Positions 24,765 through 32,330 of a stretch of 32,330 nt of DNA are shown piece after piece. The notes beneath the pieces are model-generated. The model was not told the DNA's origin, ran no database searches, and saw only the letters and a program-made list of their open reading frames with translations. Every line of letters starts with the position of its first letter. Within the stretch, counting starts at the first letter, position 1. The stretch lies in assembly GCF_005063415.1 (NCBI RefSeq), contig NZ_SUEG01000042.1:6924-39253 (forward strand). Direction: 5' to 3'. Made by a program: the position numbers and the translations under genes. Origin of the DNA: Mesorhizobium sp. GTDB lineage: Bacteria > Pseudomonadota > Alphaproteobacteria > Rhizobiales > Rhizobiaceae.

Positions 24765-25823
24765 ATGCGTCTGTTGATACTCGGTACCGGCTGGATGGCG
24801 GAGGAGCACGCCAGGCAGTTCGGCAAGATTGAGGGCGTCGAACTGATCGGCGCCGTCGATCTCGACCGTACGCGTGTCGACAAGTTTTCGGACATCTACG
24901 GTATCCCCAACCGGTTCGCGTCGCTGGACGAGGCGCTGGCATGGGGCAAGTTCGACGCGGTGGCGAACGTGACGCCGGATCGCATCCACCATCCGACCAC
25001 CATGATGCTGATCGCGGCGGGCAAGCCGGTGCTGTGCGAGAAACCGCTCGCCGAAAATTACCAGCGAGCCAGTGAAATGGCCGATGCCGCCGAGCGGGCC
25101 GGCATCATCAACATGGTCAACCTGACCTATCGCAATGTCGCGCCGCTGCAGAGAGCGCGCGCCATGGTGCTGGCCGGCGAGATCGGCACGGTCAGGCATG
25201 TCGAGGCGTCCTACCTGCAGAGCTGGCTGGTGTCCAAGTTCTGGGGCGACTGGCGCACCGATCCGAAATGGCTGTGGCGGCTGTCGCGCGGCCATGGCTC
25301 CAATGGCGTGTTGGGCGACGTCGGCATCCACATCCTCGATTTCGCCAGCTATGGCGCGGCGCTCGACATCGACCATGTGTTCTGCCGGCTGAGATCCTTC
25401 GACAAGGCGCCCGGCAACCGGATCGGCGAGTACGGGCTCGACGCCAATGACAGTTTCACCATGTCGCTGGATTTCAGCAACGGCGCCTTCGGCGTCGTCC
25501 ATGCCAGCCGCTGGGCGACCGGCCATTTGAACGAACTCCGCCTGCGCATCTACGGCGACAAGGGCGGCATCGAAGTCGTGCACAATCTGACCGGCTCGGA
25601 GCTGAAAGTGTGCATCGGCGAAGACGTCGAGAACGCCAAATGGCAGGTTCTGGACGCCGGAACGGTGCAGGCCAACTACCAGCGCTTCGTCGATGCAGTG
25701 CGCAACGGCGTCCAGGCCGAACCGTCGTTCCGGCATGCTGCCGAATTGCAGAAGGTCCTCGACCTCGCCGTCGTCTCGGATGAGAAGAGGGCTGAATTGA
25801 GCACGCACGCCGACATGCAATAG
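24765..25823 (+). CDS. Gfo/Idh/MocA-family oxidoreductase, ThuB-like
   Basis: This 352-residue NAD(P)-dependent sugar dehydrogenase candidate has a Rossmann site (LLILGTGWMAEEHA, residues 3-16) and the family signature E-K-P-L-A at about residue 90. The catalytic region contains G-G/D-V-G-I-H-I-L-D-F, with the conserved His/Asp. Its position after thuA suggests the ThuB role, 3-keto-sugar formation. The last 20 or so codons and the stop lie within an 86-base sequence that recurs at 27402-27487, so the C-terminus may be repeat-derived. The ribosome site is AGGATAAG. Confidence 0.88.
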   Translation: MRLLILGTGWMAEEHARQFGKIEGVELIGAVDLDRTRVDKFSDIYGIPNRFASLDEALAWGKFDAVANVTPDRIHHPTTMMLIAAGKPVLCEKPLAENYQRASEMADAAERAGIINMVNLTYRNVAPLQRARAMVLAGEIGTVRHVEASYLQSWLVSKFWGDWRTDPKWLWRLSRGHGSNGVLGDVGIHILDFASYGAALDIDHVFCRLRSFDKAPGNRIGEYGLDANDSFTMSLDFSNGAFGVVHASRWATGHLNELRLRIYGDKGGIEVVHNLTGSELKVCIGEDVENAKWQVLDAGTVQANYQRFVDAVRNGVQAEPSFRHAAELQKVLDLAVVSDEKRAELSTHADMQ

Positions 25824-25848
25824 GCTTGCGTTCCTCGCCGCGGGGCGG
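25763..25848 (+). repeat. Copy A of an 86-bp direct duplication
   Basis: It matches copy B at 27402-27487 at roughly 85% with one indel, including a 21-base identical block (25780-25800 and 27419-27439). It covers the 3' end and stop of the ThuB-like gene. Both copies are in the same orientation, 1639 bases apart, and bracket the tetR-rid pair. Confidence 0.85.
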
Positions 25849-25925
25849 GCGTTTTAGAGTCAAAACAAAACCGAGTTTGCATCTCGGCCGTTCATGGCAG
25901 GAAGTGACGGCTGTGAAGGAAGAGT

Positions 25926-26624
25926 TCATCGTCTTGGCGAGAGGCCATCGAGCAGGAAGCCGAGGCCTTTCCGGAAAGCACCATCCCAATCGTTATCCAA
26001 CAGCAGACGGGAGCGCTCGATCGTCGGGTAGCGTTCGCTGAGGCCTGCAAGGCGCTGCTGCGTGTCGGCCCTGCCGTCGTCCGAGAGGTCGAAGTTCGCC
26101 CGGCTGATGGTGGCGCCCATCACATAGTTCCACAGCGACCATATCGCGACGTTCAGATCTGCGTCCGCCACACCGGCCCTGGATAAGATATTGCTCAGCA
26201 GTTCAAGGCGACTGAGGATGTTCGGGCCGAGCGCCCGGCGCGGCAACAGCGATGCCGACCAAGGATGGCGCAGCATGCTGGCGCGCCAGTCTTCGAGCAT
26301 ATGGACAACTTGCCCGCGCCAGTCTTGAGACTCAGCCATTTGCGGCGGTCCGCGATATTCGAGCACCGAATCGAGCGCCAGATCAAAGACATCCTCTTTG
26401 TTGTCGACGTGCCAATATAGGCTCATCACGCCCGAGCCGAGGCGATCGGCCAGCCGACGCATCGTCAACCCGTCGAGCCCTTGAGCGTCCGCCAGTTCTA
26501 CCGCGGTCGCCACGATACGCTCCCGCGACAGAGGCGGTTCACTGCGCGGCTCCTGCATGGGCTGGAGCCACTCTTTTGTCCGTTGAGACCGCGTGCTCCG
26601 AGCGCCGCTACCTTTGGCTGCCAT
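25926..26624 (-). CDS. TetR-family repressor with TetR_C_1-like ligand domain
   Basis: This 232-residue protein has an HTH at about 40-75 (LTMRRLADRLGSGVMSLYWHVDNKE) in which L-Y-W-H-V-x-N-K is the recognition-helix end of TetR/drug-efflux regulators. A helical ligand-binding domain fills the rest. The ATG at 26624 has GGGGAAG upstream; the frame extends to 26711 but would run into the operator region. It faces the Rid-family gene, and two palindromic sites between them are its likely operators. The ligand is unknown. Confidence 0.87.
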   Translation of the reverse strand: MAAKGSGARSTRSQRTKEWLQPMQEPRSEPPLSRERIVATAVELADAQGLDGLTMRRLADRLGSGVMSLYWHVDNKEDVFDLALDSVLEYRGPPQMAESQDWRGQVVHMLEDWRASMLRHPWSASLLPRRALGPNILSRLELLSNILSRAGVADADLNVAIWSLWNYVMGATISRANFDLSDDGRADTQQRLAGLSERYPTIERSRLLLDNDWDGAFRKGLGFLLDGLSPRR

Positions 26625-26692
26625 CCGTCTTCCCCGCTGTTCAGGCCGTCGATTTTGACCGGCAATGCGATGAATGTCGATCCAGAACGATT

Positions 26693-26738
26693 GACTCGTA
26701 CGGCGTACCATGCGACTGGCTCGTGCGGCGTACGAGTC
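26693..26738. promoter_or_regulatory. Twin TetR-type operators in the tetR/rid divergent region
   Basis: Two 15-base sites with the same design, TCGTACGGCGTACCA (26696-26710) and TCGTGCGGCGTACGA (26721-26735), have centres 25 bases apart. Each is a 6-3-6 palindrome with one mismatch. Their outer halves also form a perfect 10-bp inverted repeat GACTCGTACG/CGTACGAGTC (26693-26702 and 26729-26738). Confidence 0.75.
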
Positions 26739-26818
26739 GATCGCCGATACCGGTCAATGTTCAATCATGGCGGCCGCGAGGGTGTGTTGCTCGCAGTCCG
26801 CAGAGCCAAGAGAAAATC

Positions 26819-27301
26819 ATGCCACGCGCCAAGCGCCTGCTCATCGGAGAGTTAATCGTTATGTCCATGGGAGTTTCCACTGCCACGGCGAATGAGAATG
26901 ATCTCAAGCTGACCATCGTCAATCCACAAACCCTCTACGACCCGTCGCCGAATGGCTACAGCACCGCGGTGATCACGCCCCGCGGAGCCCGGGTGGCCTA
27001 CATCTCCGGACAAGGCGGCCAGGACAGCACGGGGGCCTTGTCGCCCGACTTCGCTGTCCAGGTTGCGCAGGCCTACGCAAATTTGCGCACCGCCCTCGAT
27101 GCGCTCGGTGCCAGGCCGGATCAGGTCGCCAAGCTCACGGTCTTCGTGGTCGATCACGATATGTCCAAGCTCGAGGTGTTGACCAGGAACGTCAAGGAAA
27201 TGTTCGGCGAGGCGCTGCCGGCGCAGACTCTGGTTCCCGTTCCCAAGCTTGCAATCGACCCCATGCTCTTCGAGGTGGAGGCCGTTGTCGTGCTTGATTA
27301 G
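26819..27301 (+). CDS. Rid/YjgF-family protein with signal peptide, lacking the catalytic Arg
   Basis: This 160-residue protein begins with residues 1-24 that look like a signal peptide (GVSTATA/NEN), so it may be periplasmic; cytosolic starts at Met15 or Met17 would shorten it. The Rid fold is clear: A-Y-I-S-G-Q-G-G at 60-67, then A-Y-A-N-L-R-T-A-L-D-A-L-G-A, then V-A-K-L-T-V-F-V. The position of the imine-hydrolysing Arg (Arg105 of E. coli RidA) holds Gln136 in LPAQTLV. It is therefore unlikely to be a standard 2-aminoacrylate deaminase and fits the less characterised Rid subfamilies. Expression is probably repressed by the divergent TetR protein. Confidence 0.87.
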   Translation: MPRAKRLLIGELIVMSMGVSTATANENDLKLTIVNPQTLYDPSPNGYSTAVITPRGARVAYISGQGGQDSTGALSPDFAVQVAQAYANLRTALDALGARPDQVAKLTVFVVDHDMSKLEVLTRNVKEMFGEALPAQTLVPVPKLAIDPMLFEVEAVVVLD

Positions 27302-27761
27302 CGGCGCGACGCTGTAGCTCCGATCACCCAAATTGAATGGGTCGAGCGCGCCGCCGACAGCCGTGCGCTCGCCATCACGAGGGCCGAGCAACAGGGCTTC
27401 GCCTTGCCGTCGTTTCGCATGAGAAGAGGGCTGAATTGAACACGCACGCGGATACGCGATAGCCTTGGGTTCCTGCGCCGCAGGGCGAGGGAGAGGTGGC
27501 CGCAAAGCGGCCGGAGAGGGGTCCTTGGCAGCGAGGGCCTTCGCAAGAATGAAATGTCTTTGATGTCGGGACAAGGTCGCACGCAATGACATGGTCAGCG
27601 CAATTCCCCCTCTCCGTCTCGGCGACCCGAGTGGTTTGTGAAACTCGCTAGCCGCGAGCGAGACTGAACTAACTCGGAAGGTCAGTTGATTCTTCGCCGC
27701 AACGGCCCATCCTTGATTGTTGGCCTACCTTTCCGACCAACTTTTGAACAGGGAGGAAACA
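27302..27761 (+). other. 460-base gap made largely of repeats
   Basis: I see no gene. From left to right it holds copy B of the 86-bp duplication (27402-27487) and an adjoining mosaic palindrome with GGCCGC-AAA-GCGGCC at 27498-27512. Distant arms CGGAGAGGGG (27512-27521) and CCCCTCTCCG (27607-27616) follow. A 9-1-9 near-palindrome lies at 27644-27662 (CTCGCTAGC-C-GCGAGCGAG), possibly an operator of the cupin gene that follows. Confidence 0.6.
27402..27487 (+). repeat. Copy B of an 86-bp direct duplication
   Basis: This is the non-coding partner of 25763-25848, in the same orientation. It continues directly into a palindromic mosaic element (27479-27616), which suggests that the duplicated piece belongs to a wider intergenic repeat family. 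Confidence 0.85.
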
Positions 27762-28184
27762 ATGGAAGCCGTCAATCGTAGATCCACACTTGCACTCGGT
27801 CTTACACTGGCCGCAACGCCTCTGATCGCTTGGGGGACACCAGCAGCCGCCCAGACTTACGGCCCCGATGAGGGCAAGGAGGTCTCACCCGGCGTCAGAG
27901 TTGTAGCGCTTGGTGAGCGCAAGTCGGTCATACCAGCCTATGCAACGGTGAAGCTGCGCGATGTTGTCATTCAGCCCGGAGCGAAGACGGCTGACAACAT
28001 GATGAAGAACGACATGCTCTGCCACATGACTGAGGGAGAACTTTCGGTCGTTCACAACAAACAAAAGTTCACAGTCAAGAAGGGCGATGTTTGGGCCTGC
28101 GCTAATGGCGCTACGACAGAAGGCACCCAGAACACGAGCAGTGCGGTCGCGATCATGCGGGTCATCGATTTGATGCCCGCATAA
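27762..28184 (+). CDS. Secreted cupin-like protein (paralogue 2)
   Basis: This 140-residue protein is the same length and organisation as the protein at 20006: N-R-R-S-T-L-A-L-G signal with hydrophobic core to about residue 30. The mature start is Y-G-P-D-E-G-K-E-V-S-P-G-V-R-V-V-A-L-G, then VVIQPGAKTAD, ML-C-H-M-T-E-G-E-L, VKKGDVWACANG, and a common end I-D-L-M-P-A. The two Cys positions are shared with the paralogue. GGGAGG precedes the ATG at 27762; an in-frame ATG or alternative start further upstream lacks a site. The function is unknown. The 143 bases after it hold nothing I can identify. Confidence 0.85.
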   Translation: MEAVNRRSTLALGLTLAATPLIAWGTPAAAQTYGPDEGKEVSPGVRVVALGERKSVIPAYATVKLRDVVIQPGAKTADNMMKNDMLCHMTEGELSVVHNKQKFTVKKGDVWACANGATTEGTQNTSSAVAIMRVIDLMPA

Positions 28185-28327
28185 GGGAAGCGGCTGGTGG
28201 AGGTGCGGCAATGGCCGCCCTAAGAGGAAGCCCGGCGCGCATCTGTCGTATTAGGGAACGTCCAGCGAAGGGCCGCTTTCCATCCATCTCGGCCATCGAC
28301 GACAGCCAGCTGAGTTGAGTTTGAACC

Positions 28328-29089
28328 CTAATGCCGCAGGATCTTGCTCAGAAAAGCGCGACTGCGGTCGGTCTTCGGGTTGGAGAAGAACTCGTCCGGC
28401 GTGCCGCTTTCGACGATGGCACCGGCGTCCATGAACACGACGCGCTGGGCGACCTTGCGGGCAAAGCCCATCTCGTGCGTCACCACCATCATGGTCATGC
28501 CTTCCTCGGCGACCGCGACCATGACGTCGAGCACTTCCGAGATCATCTCGGGATCGAGCGCCGAGGTCGGCTCGTCGAACAGCATGATCTTGGGGCGCAT
28601 GCCGAGGCAGCGCGCGATCGCCACGCGCTGCTGCTGGCCGCCTGAGAGTTGCGCCGGATAGGCATCGACCTTGTCGGCGAGGCCGACCTTGGCGAGTAGC
28701 TCGCGCCCGGCCTTCTCGGCTTCAGTGCGCGGGATCTTGCGGACATGGATCGGCGCCAGCGTGACGTTCTCGAGTGCGGTCTTGTGCGGATAGAGGTTGA
28801 ACGACTGGAAGACGAAGCCGATCTCGGTGCGCAGCCGCGTCATGTTGGTGGCGGGGTCGCCGAGGCGCTGGCCGTCGACCGTCAGGTCGCCGTCGCGGAT
28901 CGTCTCCAGCCCGTTGATGCAGCGGATCAAGGTGCTCTTGCCCGAGCCGCTCGGGCCGCAGACGACGACCACTTCGCGCGGCTCGACGCTCAGCGTGATA
29001 TCCCTGAGCACGTTGAGCTGGCCGAACCATTTGTTGACGCCGCGAAATTCGATCATGCCGGCACCATTCTTGCTGCTGAGGCTCGTCAT
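28328..29089 (-). CDS. Polar amino-acid ABC transporter ATPase (GlnQ/HisP type)
   Basis: This 253-residue ATPase has complete motifs: Walker [10 protein letters not shown]-loop [11 protein letters not shown], signature LSGGQQQR, Walker [14 protein letters not shown], and the H-loop VVTHEM. The F-N-L-Y-P-H Q-loop and overall length are typical of the PAAT family. The ATG at 29089 has GAGGTG upstream and overlaps the permease stop by two bases (29086-29088). It is the last gene of the importer operon. The precise amino-acid substrate is not deducible. Confidence 0.93.
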   Translation of the reverse strand: MTSLSSKNGAGMIEFRGVNKWFGQLNVLRDITLSVEPREVVVVCGPSGSGKSTLIRCINGLETIRDGDLTVDGQRLGDPATNMTRLRTEIGFVFQSFNLYPHKTALENVTLAPIHVRKIPRTEAEKAGRELLAKVGLADKVDAYPAQLSGGQQQRVAIARCLGMRPKIMLFDEPTSALDPEMISEVLDVMVAVAEEGMTMMVVTHEMGFARKVAQRVVFMDAGAIVESGTPDEFFSNPKTDRSRAFLSKILRH

Positions 29090-29760
29090 ATCTGCACCTC
29101 GCCATGGGCCGCGCCCATGCGTTGCTCCAGCCGGCGGGCCAGCATGATCAGGGGGTAGCAGACGATGAAATAGCCGAGGCCGACGAGGAAGAAGACGAGC
29201 AGGCCGTTCGGCACACGCTGCACCACCAGCCAGCCGACGCGGGTGAGATCGGTGAGGCCGATCGCCGAGACCACCGAGGAATCCTTGATCAGCAGCACAT
29301 ATTGCCCGACCAGCGGCGGCAGCACGATGCGCATCGCCTGCGGCAGCACCACCTGGCGCATGCGCTGCCAGCGCGACAGGCCGGACGCCAGCGCCGCCTC
29401 GACCTGGCCGGTCGGCACCGAGCGGATGCCGGCGACGACGATCTCGCAGATGAAGCAGGCAGCCAGATTGGTCAGCGCGATGATGCCGGCGGTGAAGGCG
29501 TCGAGCTCAATGCCGAGTTCCGGCAGGATGAAGAAGATCAGGAAGATCTGCACCAGGAACGGCGTGCCGCGGATCAGGTCGACCCAGGCGCCGATCGCGC
29601 TGCTGATCAGCCGGTTGCCGCCGGTGCGCAGGATGCCAAGGCCGAAGCCGAGCAGCGTTCCCAGCACCAGGCTGATCAGCGACAGCACCACGGTCATGCC
29701 GAGGCCGCGCAGCGCGAGGGGATAGCTGCCGGCGATGCTTTGCAGCTGCTGCCAGATCAT
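29086..29760 (-). CDS. Amino-acid ABC transporter permease (HisM/GlnP type) 1
   Basis: This 224-residue inner-membrane subunit has about five spans. The EAA loop is visible as [22 protein letters not shown], and the upstream [11 protein letters not shown] motif is a hallmark of the His/Glu/Gln/Arg permease family. The ATG at 29760 overlaps the stop of the partner permease (ATGA). It forms the channel with the permease at 29757-30428. Confidence 0.92.
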   Translation of the reverse strand: MIWQQLQSIAGSYPLALRGLGMTVVLSLISLVLGTLLGFGLGILRTGGNRLISSAIGAWVDLIRGTPFLVQIFLIFFILPELGIELDAFTAGIIALTNLAACFICEIVVAGIRSVPTGQVEAALASGLSRWQRMRQVVLPQAMRIVLPPLVGQYVLLIKDSSVVSAIGLTDLTRVGWLVVQRVPNGLLVFFLVGLGYFIVCYPLIMLARRLEQRMGAAHGEVQI

Positions 29761-30428
29761 GTCCGTGCCCCCGCCAGGCCGAGCCAGCGCCCGGACAGCG
29801 CCGCCAGTCCCTTCAGCCCGTAATAGAGCAGCAGGTAGAAGGCGGCGATGGTGATGAAACCTTCGGCCGGCATGAAGCGGTCGGAGGCGAGCAATTGTCC
29901 GGCGCGCGTCAGTTCGGCAACCGAGATCAGCGACAACAGCGCGGAATCCTTGACCAGCACGATCGCCTGGCCGAGCAGCGGCGGGATCGTCACCTTGAAC
30001 GCCTGCGGCAGGATGACCAGGCGCATGCGCTGGACATAGGTCATGCCCGAGGCGACGCCGGCCTCGACTTGGCCGCGCGGGATCGACAGGATGCCGGCGC
30101 GGATGATCTCGGCGACATAGGCGCCGCTGTTCAGCGACAGGGCCAGGATGCCGACGATGAGCTCGGGCAAGACAAAGCCGAGGCGCGGCAGGCCGAAATA
30201 GAGGAAATAAAGCTGCGCCAGCAGCGGCGTGGCGCGCACCGCGTCGATATAGGCCTTGGCCGGGACGCGGAACAGCCGGCCGCGCTGCAGGTTCATTGCG
30301 GCGAGCACGATGCCGACGGCGAGCGCGCCGGCAAAGGAGAGGACAGACAGCCACACGGTCGTGACGAGGCCCTGCCCGAACAGGGGCAGATATTCGACGA
30401 TGGTGCGGAAGCTGAAGTTTTCGAGCAT
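29757..30428 (-). CDS. Amino-acid ABC transporter permease (HisM/GlnP type) 2
   Basis: This 223-residue partner permease has D-A-V-R-A-T-P-L-L-A-Q and the EAA loop E-A-G-V-A-S-G-M-T-Y-V-Q-R-M. I chose the ATG at 30428 (MLENFSFRTI); the open frame reaches 30500 but that part is encoded by the heptanucleotide repeat and is not protein-like. It is separated from the binding-protein gene by a 143-base region with an extended hairpin, so permease expression is probably lower than that of the binding protein. Confidence 0.92.
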   Translation of the reverse strand: MLENFSFRTIVEYLPLFGQGLVTTVWLSVLSFAGALAVGIVLAAMNLQRGRLFRVPAKAYIDAVRATPLLAQLYFLYFGLPRLGFVLPELIVGILALSLNSGAYVAEIIRAGILSIPRGQVEAGVASGMTYVQRMRLVILPQAFKVTIPPLLGQAIVLVKDSALLSLISVAELTRAGQLLASDRFMPAEGFITIAAFYLLLYYGLKGLAALSGRWLGLAGART

Positions 30429-30437
30429 GGATGGGTG

Positions 30438-30560
30438 GTGAACGGTGAATGGTGAATGGTGAGTAGTGAGTAGTGAGTAGGGGAGTAGTGAAACGGCCAT
30501 CCCGGAGGCGCTTCACTATTCACTATTCACTATTCACTATTCACCACTCACCTACTCACT
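30438..30560. repeat. Inverted arrays of heptanucleotide repeats (extended hairpin)
   Basis: The left arm has GTGAACG, GTGAATG twice and GTGAGTA three times (30438-30479), then GGGGAGTA and GTGAAAC. The right arm has TTCACTA four times (30512-30539), TTCACCA and two CTCAC-type units to 30560. The arms are complementary around a 17-20 base loop, giving a stem of up to about 50 bp with mismatches. It fills the space between the binding-protein and permease genes. Confidence 0.92.
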
Positions 30561-30571
30561 ATTTTCTCTAC

Positions 30572-31360
30572 TCAGTGATCCTTCTTCCAGGCATCGGAAT
30601 TGACCCAGTAGTCGAGGTTCTTCTGCAGGCGGCCTTCGAGGCTGACCTGGTCGAGGAACAGGTTCATCCAGGTCAGCAGGTCCTGCTCGTCATAGCGCGT
30701 GGCGAAGGCCAGTGGCTCCTTCGACAGCATGTCCGGCATGATGGTGAAACTGCCGGCCGGGTAGGCGGTCGACTGGCCCTTGACCGCCGAGACGTCGTTG
30801 ACGCCGCAATCGGCCTGGCCGTTGTTGACGGCATCGAGCAGCAGCGGACCGCCGCCCTTGTAGCTCTTGATGTCGGCATCGGGGAAGGCGGCCTTGGCTT
30901 CCTTCTCGCCGGTGGCGCCGAGCAGCACCGCGATCTTGGTGCCCTTGGCCTTGCAGTCCTCGGTGGACTTGAAGGCAGTCCCAGCCTTGGTGAAGACGGT
31001 GCTGCCCGTGTACATGTAAGGCTTGGTGAAGGCGACCTTCATGCCACGCGCCAGTGTCGGCGTCATGTCTGCGACCAGAAGATCGGCCTTGCCCGACAGC
31101 AGCGCCGGGATCAGGCCGTCCCAATCGAAGTCGAGGAAGGTGATCTTGACGCCCATTTCCTTGGCCATCAATTCGGCGAGCTCGACCGAACTCCCGGTGC
31201 GCTCGCCGGCGGCACCGACCAGCGAGAAGGGCGGGCCTTGCGTCTGCACGGCGACGCGCAACTCACCGCGCTTGGTAATCTCGTCGAGCGTTCCCGCACT
31301 GGCGGCGGCGGTGAGGCCGGCGAGCGCAAGTCCGGCGATGAAAAGCTTGGCAATCTTCAT
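30572..31360 (-). CDS. Amino-acid ABC transporter periplasmic binding protein (SBP_bac_3)
   Basis: This 262-residue exported solute receptor has a signal sequence at residues 1-22 (LAGLTAAASAG). The mature part starts T-L-D-E-I-T-K-R-G-E-L-R-V-A-V, a family-3 opening, followed by F-D-W-D-G-L-I-P-A-L-L-S-G-K-A-D and D-M-T-P-T-L-A-R-G-M-K-V-A-F-T-K-P-Y, the standard ligand-loop motifs. Two cysteines (DCKAKG and ADCGVN) may form a disulfide. The ATG at 31360 follows AGGAGG by 9 bases. The ligand is probably an amino acid or related compound, perhaps linked to the saccharopine dehydrogenase-like enzyme upstream. Confidence 0.92.
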   Translation of the reverse strand: MKIAKLFIAGLALAGLTAAASAGTLDEITKRGELRVAVQTQGPPFSLVGAAGERTGSSVELAELMAKEMGVKITFLDFDWDGLIPALLSGKADLLVADMTPTLARGMKVAFTKPYMYTGSTVFTKAGTAFKSTEDCKAKGTKIAVLLGATGEKEAKAAFPDADIKSYKGGGPLLLDAVNNGQADCGVNDVSAVKGQSTAYPAGSFTIMPDMLSKEPLAFATRYDEQDLLTWMNLFLDQVSLEGRLQKNLDYWVNSDAWKKDH

Positions 31361-31471
31361 TTGGGCATTCCTCCTTGTTGTCGTTTGTTGTTCCACTTGT
31401 TGTTTCACCCCATCGAGGTGCTTTTTGAGCGGCAGCGCCGTTGCCGGCGGCAACCACCGTTCGAAAATCCT

Positions 31472-32330
31472 TCAGTCCCAGCTCACCGTTTCGGCGACCT
31501 TGATGCCGCGCCTTGCCAGCTCATCGAGGAAGCGGCCATCGGGCACATGCAGCAGCGGGTTGAGCAGGCCGGGCCTTGCGATCTCGCGCCGTGCCAGCAT
31601 CTGCGCCACGATGCTGGCGGGATAGCCGACGCCGAGGCTCATGCCGAACAGGCCGGAGGCGAGATCGCGTTCGATAACCAGCTCCGAGGTCACCGTCTTG
31701 CGGCGGCCGCCTTCGCTGCCGACAAAGACGTTGCGCATGACGCAAAGGTCCTTCTCATCGGCGCCATATTGCAGTTGCGGGCCAAGCAGCCGGCCGAGAA
31801 ATTCGCGTGGGCTGACGCCGGTGCCGGGCACCTTGTCCTCGGACAGGAAGCCGAGCTGCTTCAGCGGCGCCCAGAACGCCGACCAACCAGGCCAGCGCAG
31901 CGAATAGCGGCCGGAGCGCTGCAGCCCCTTGGCGGCGGCCAGCATGCCGGCATAATGCGGCGCGTCGCCATTGGGGAAGGCTTCCAGCCTGCCCAGCCCG
32001 GCGATCTCGATGTCGTGGATGAAACGATTGTCGTGCTGGCGGGCGGCCGGCACATTGACCCGTTTGCCGTCCTCGACCAGCACGCTGTCGCGGTTCTGGC
32101 TGACCAGAACCATTTCGAAATTCCAGCTCACCTTGTAGCGCAGCGGCTCGACCACCGCTTTCGGCTCGGGAATGCCGCCGCAGTAGGAATCGATCGCGGT
32201 GATTGTGTCGAACTGGCTGGCGGCGCGCGCGTAGAGCACAAGGTCGATGCCGGGGTCGAGCCCGCATTCGGTCACGATCGAGATGCCGGCCTTTTCGGCC
32301 TCGGGCGCGAGATCGGCGATGGCCTTGCCG
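31472..32330 (-). CDS. Saccharopine dehydrogenase-like (Lys9-type) protein, 5' end outside window
   Basis: About 286 C-terminal residues are visible, and the frame is open to the window edge. The segment T-E-C-G-L-D-P-G-I-D is characteristic of the saccharopine reductase/dehydrogenase family, followed by S-Y-C-G-G-I-P-E-P and, later, G-M-S-L-G-V-G-Y-P-A-S-I-V-A-Q-M-L (the C-terminal domain end). The NAD(P)-binding N-terminus is missing. Saccharopine dehydrogenases act in lysine breakdown; family members also act on carboxynorspermidine and opines, so the exact substrate is open. The gene ends 111 bases before the binding-protein start on the same strand, so an operon with the importer is likely. 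Confidence 0.88.
   Translation of the reverse strand, partial: GKAIADLAPEAEKAGISIVTECGLDPGIDLVLYARAASQFDTITAIDSYCGGIPEPKAVVEPLRYKVSWNFEMVLVSQNRDSVLVEDGKRVNVPAARQHDNRFIHDIEIAGLGRLEAFPNGDAPHYAGMLAAAKGLQRSGRYSLRWPGWSAFWAPLKQLGFLSEDKVPGTGVSPREFLGRLLGPQLQYGADEKDLCVMRNVFVGSEGGRRKTVTSELVIERDLASGLFGMSLGVGYPASIVAQMLARREIARPGLLNPLLHVPDGRFLDELARRGIKVAETVSWD

Noticed and set aside
30438..30560. Repeats that could suggest a CRISPR array
   Set aside because: The repeats are 7 bases with no spacers, and the two arms are inverted; this is a hairpin of heptanucleotides.

Overview
The window reads as a high-GC chromosome or large replicon of a rhizobial alphaproteobacterium, most likely Mesorhizobium or a near relative. 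This is inferred from a thuA/thuB-like pair, a biuret hydrolase with the residue positions known from the Rhizobium leguminosarum enzyme, and palindromic mosaic repeats between genes of the type common in Rhizobiales. No rRNA, tRNA, CRISPR, phage or transposase gene was seen.

Layout. (1) 1-6665, plus strand: a tightly packed operon, cut at its 5' end, with two BMP/nucleoside-type ABC permeases, a biuret amidohydrolase (biuH), the matching double ATPase, a second cysteine hydrolase, a small cupin and an allophanate hydrolase (atzF-like). It looks like an uptake and nitrogen-release pathway for biuret-type compounds: biuret to allophanate to CO2 and ammonia. (2) 6671-7623, minus strand: CueR and a cytochrome c'-like protein behind a textbook CueR operator. 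(3) 7887-10881, plus strand: type III polyketide synthase, SAM methyltransferase and FAD oxidoreductase, each overlapping the next by ATGA; a small natural-product cluster. (4) 11004-16410, minus strand: a long periplasmic copper/thiol module with a secreted Cys/Met protein, Met-rich multicopper oxidase, DUF411 protein, TlpA-like, Sco1-like and ScsC/DsbA-like thioredoxin-fold proteins, an unusual protein with Cys-Cys and Cys-Cys-Cys-X-Cys motifs, and a 38-residue membrane peptide. A decayed second copy of the Cys-cluster gene lies downstream. (5) 16495-19813: a MerR metal regulator diverging from a Zn/Cd/Pb-type P1B ATPase followed by a small CDF-like transporter, with a 7-3-7 palindrome between them.

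(6) 20006-23533: a secreted cupin, a methyltransferase and a membrane-anchored DUF2778 (L,D-transpeptidase-like) protein. (7) 23902-25823: thuA and a ThuB-like oxidoreductase. (8) 25926-28184: a TetR regulator facing a signal-peptide-bearing RidA-family protein across twin operators, and a second secreted cupin paralogous to the one at 20 kb. An 86-bp direct duplication flanks the tetR-rid pair. (9) 28328-32330, minus strand: a polar amino-acid ABC importer (binding protein, two permeases, ATPase) behind a saccharopine dehydrogenase-like gene cut by the window end, with a heptanucleotide-repeat hairpin between the binding-protein and permease genes.

The strongest candidates for something new are the copper/thiol module with its cysteine-cluster protein, the type III PKS trio, and the second hydrolase and cupin of the biuret operon. 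All start sites were chosen by reading ribosome-binding sites and overlaps by eye. No database search was run, and recalled literature is marked as such.
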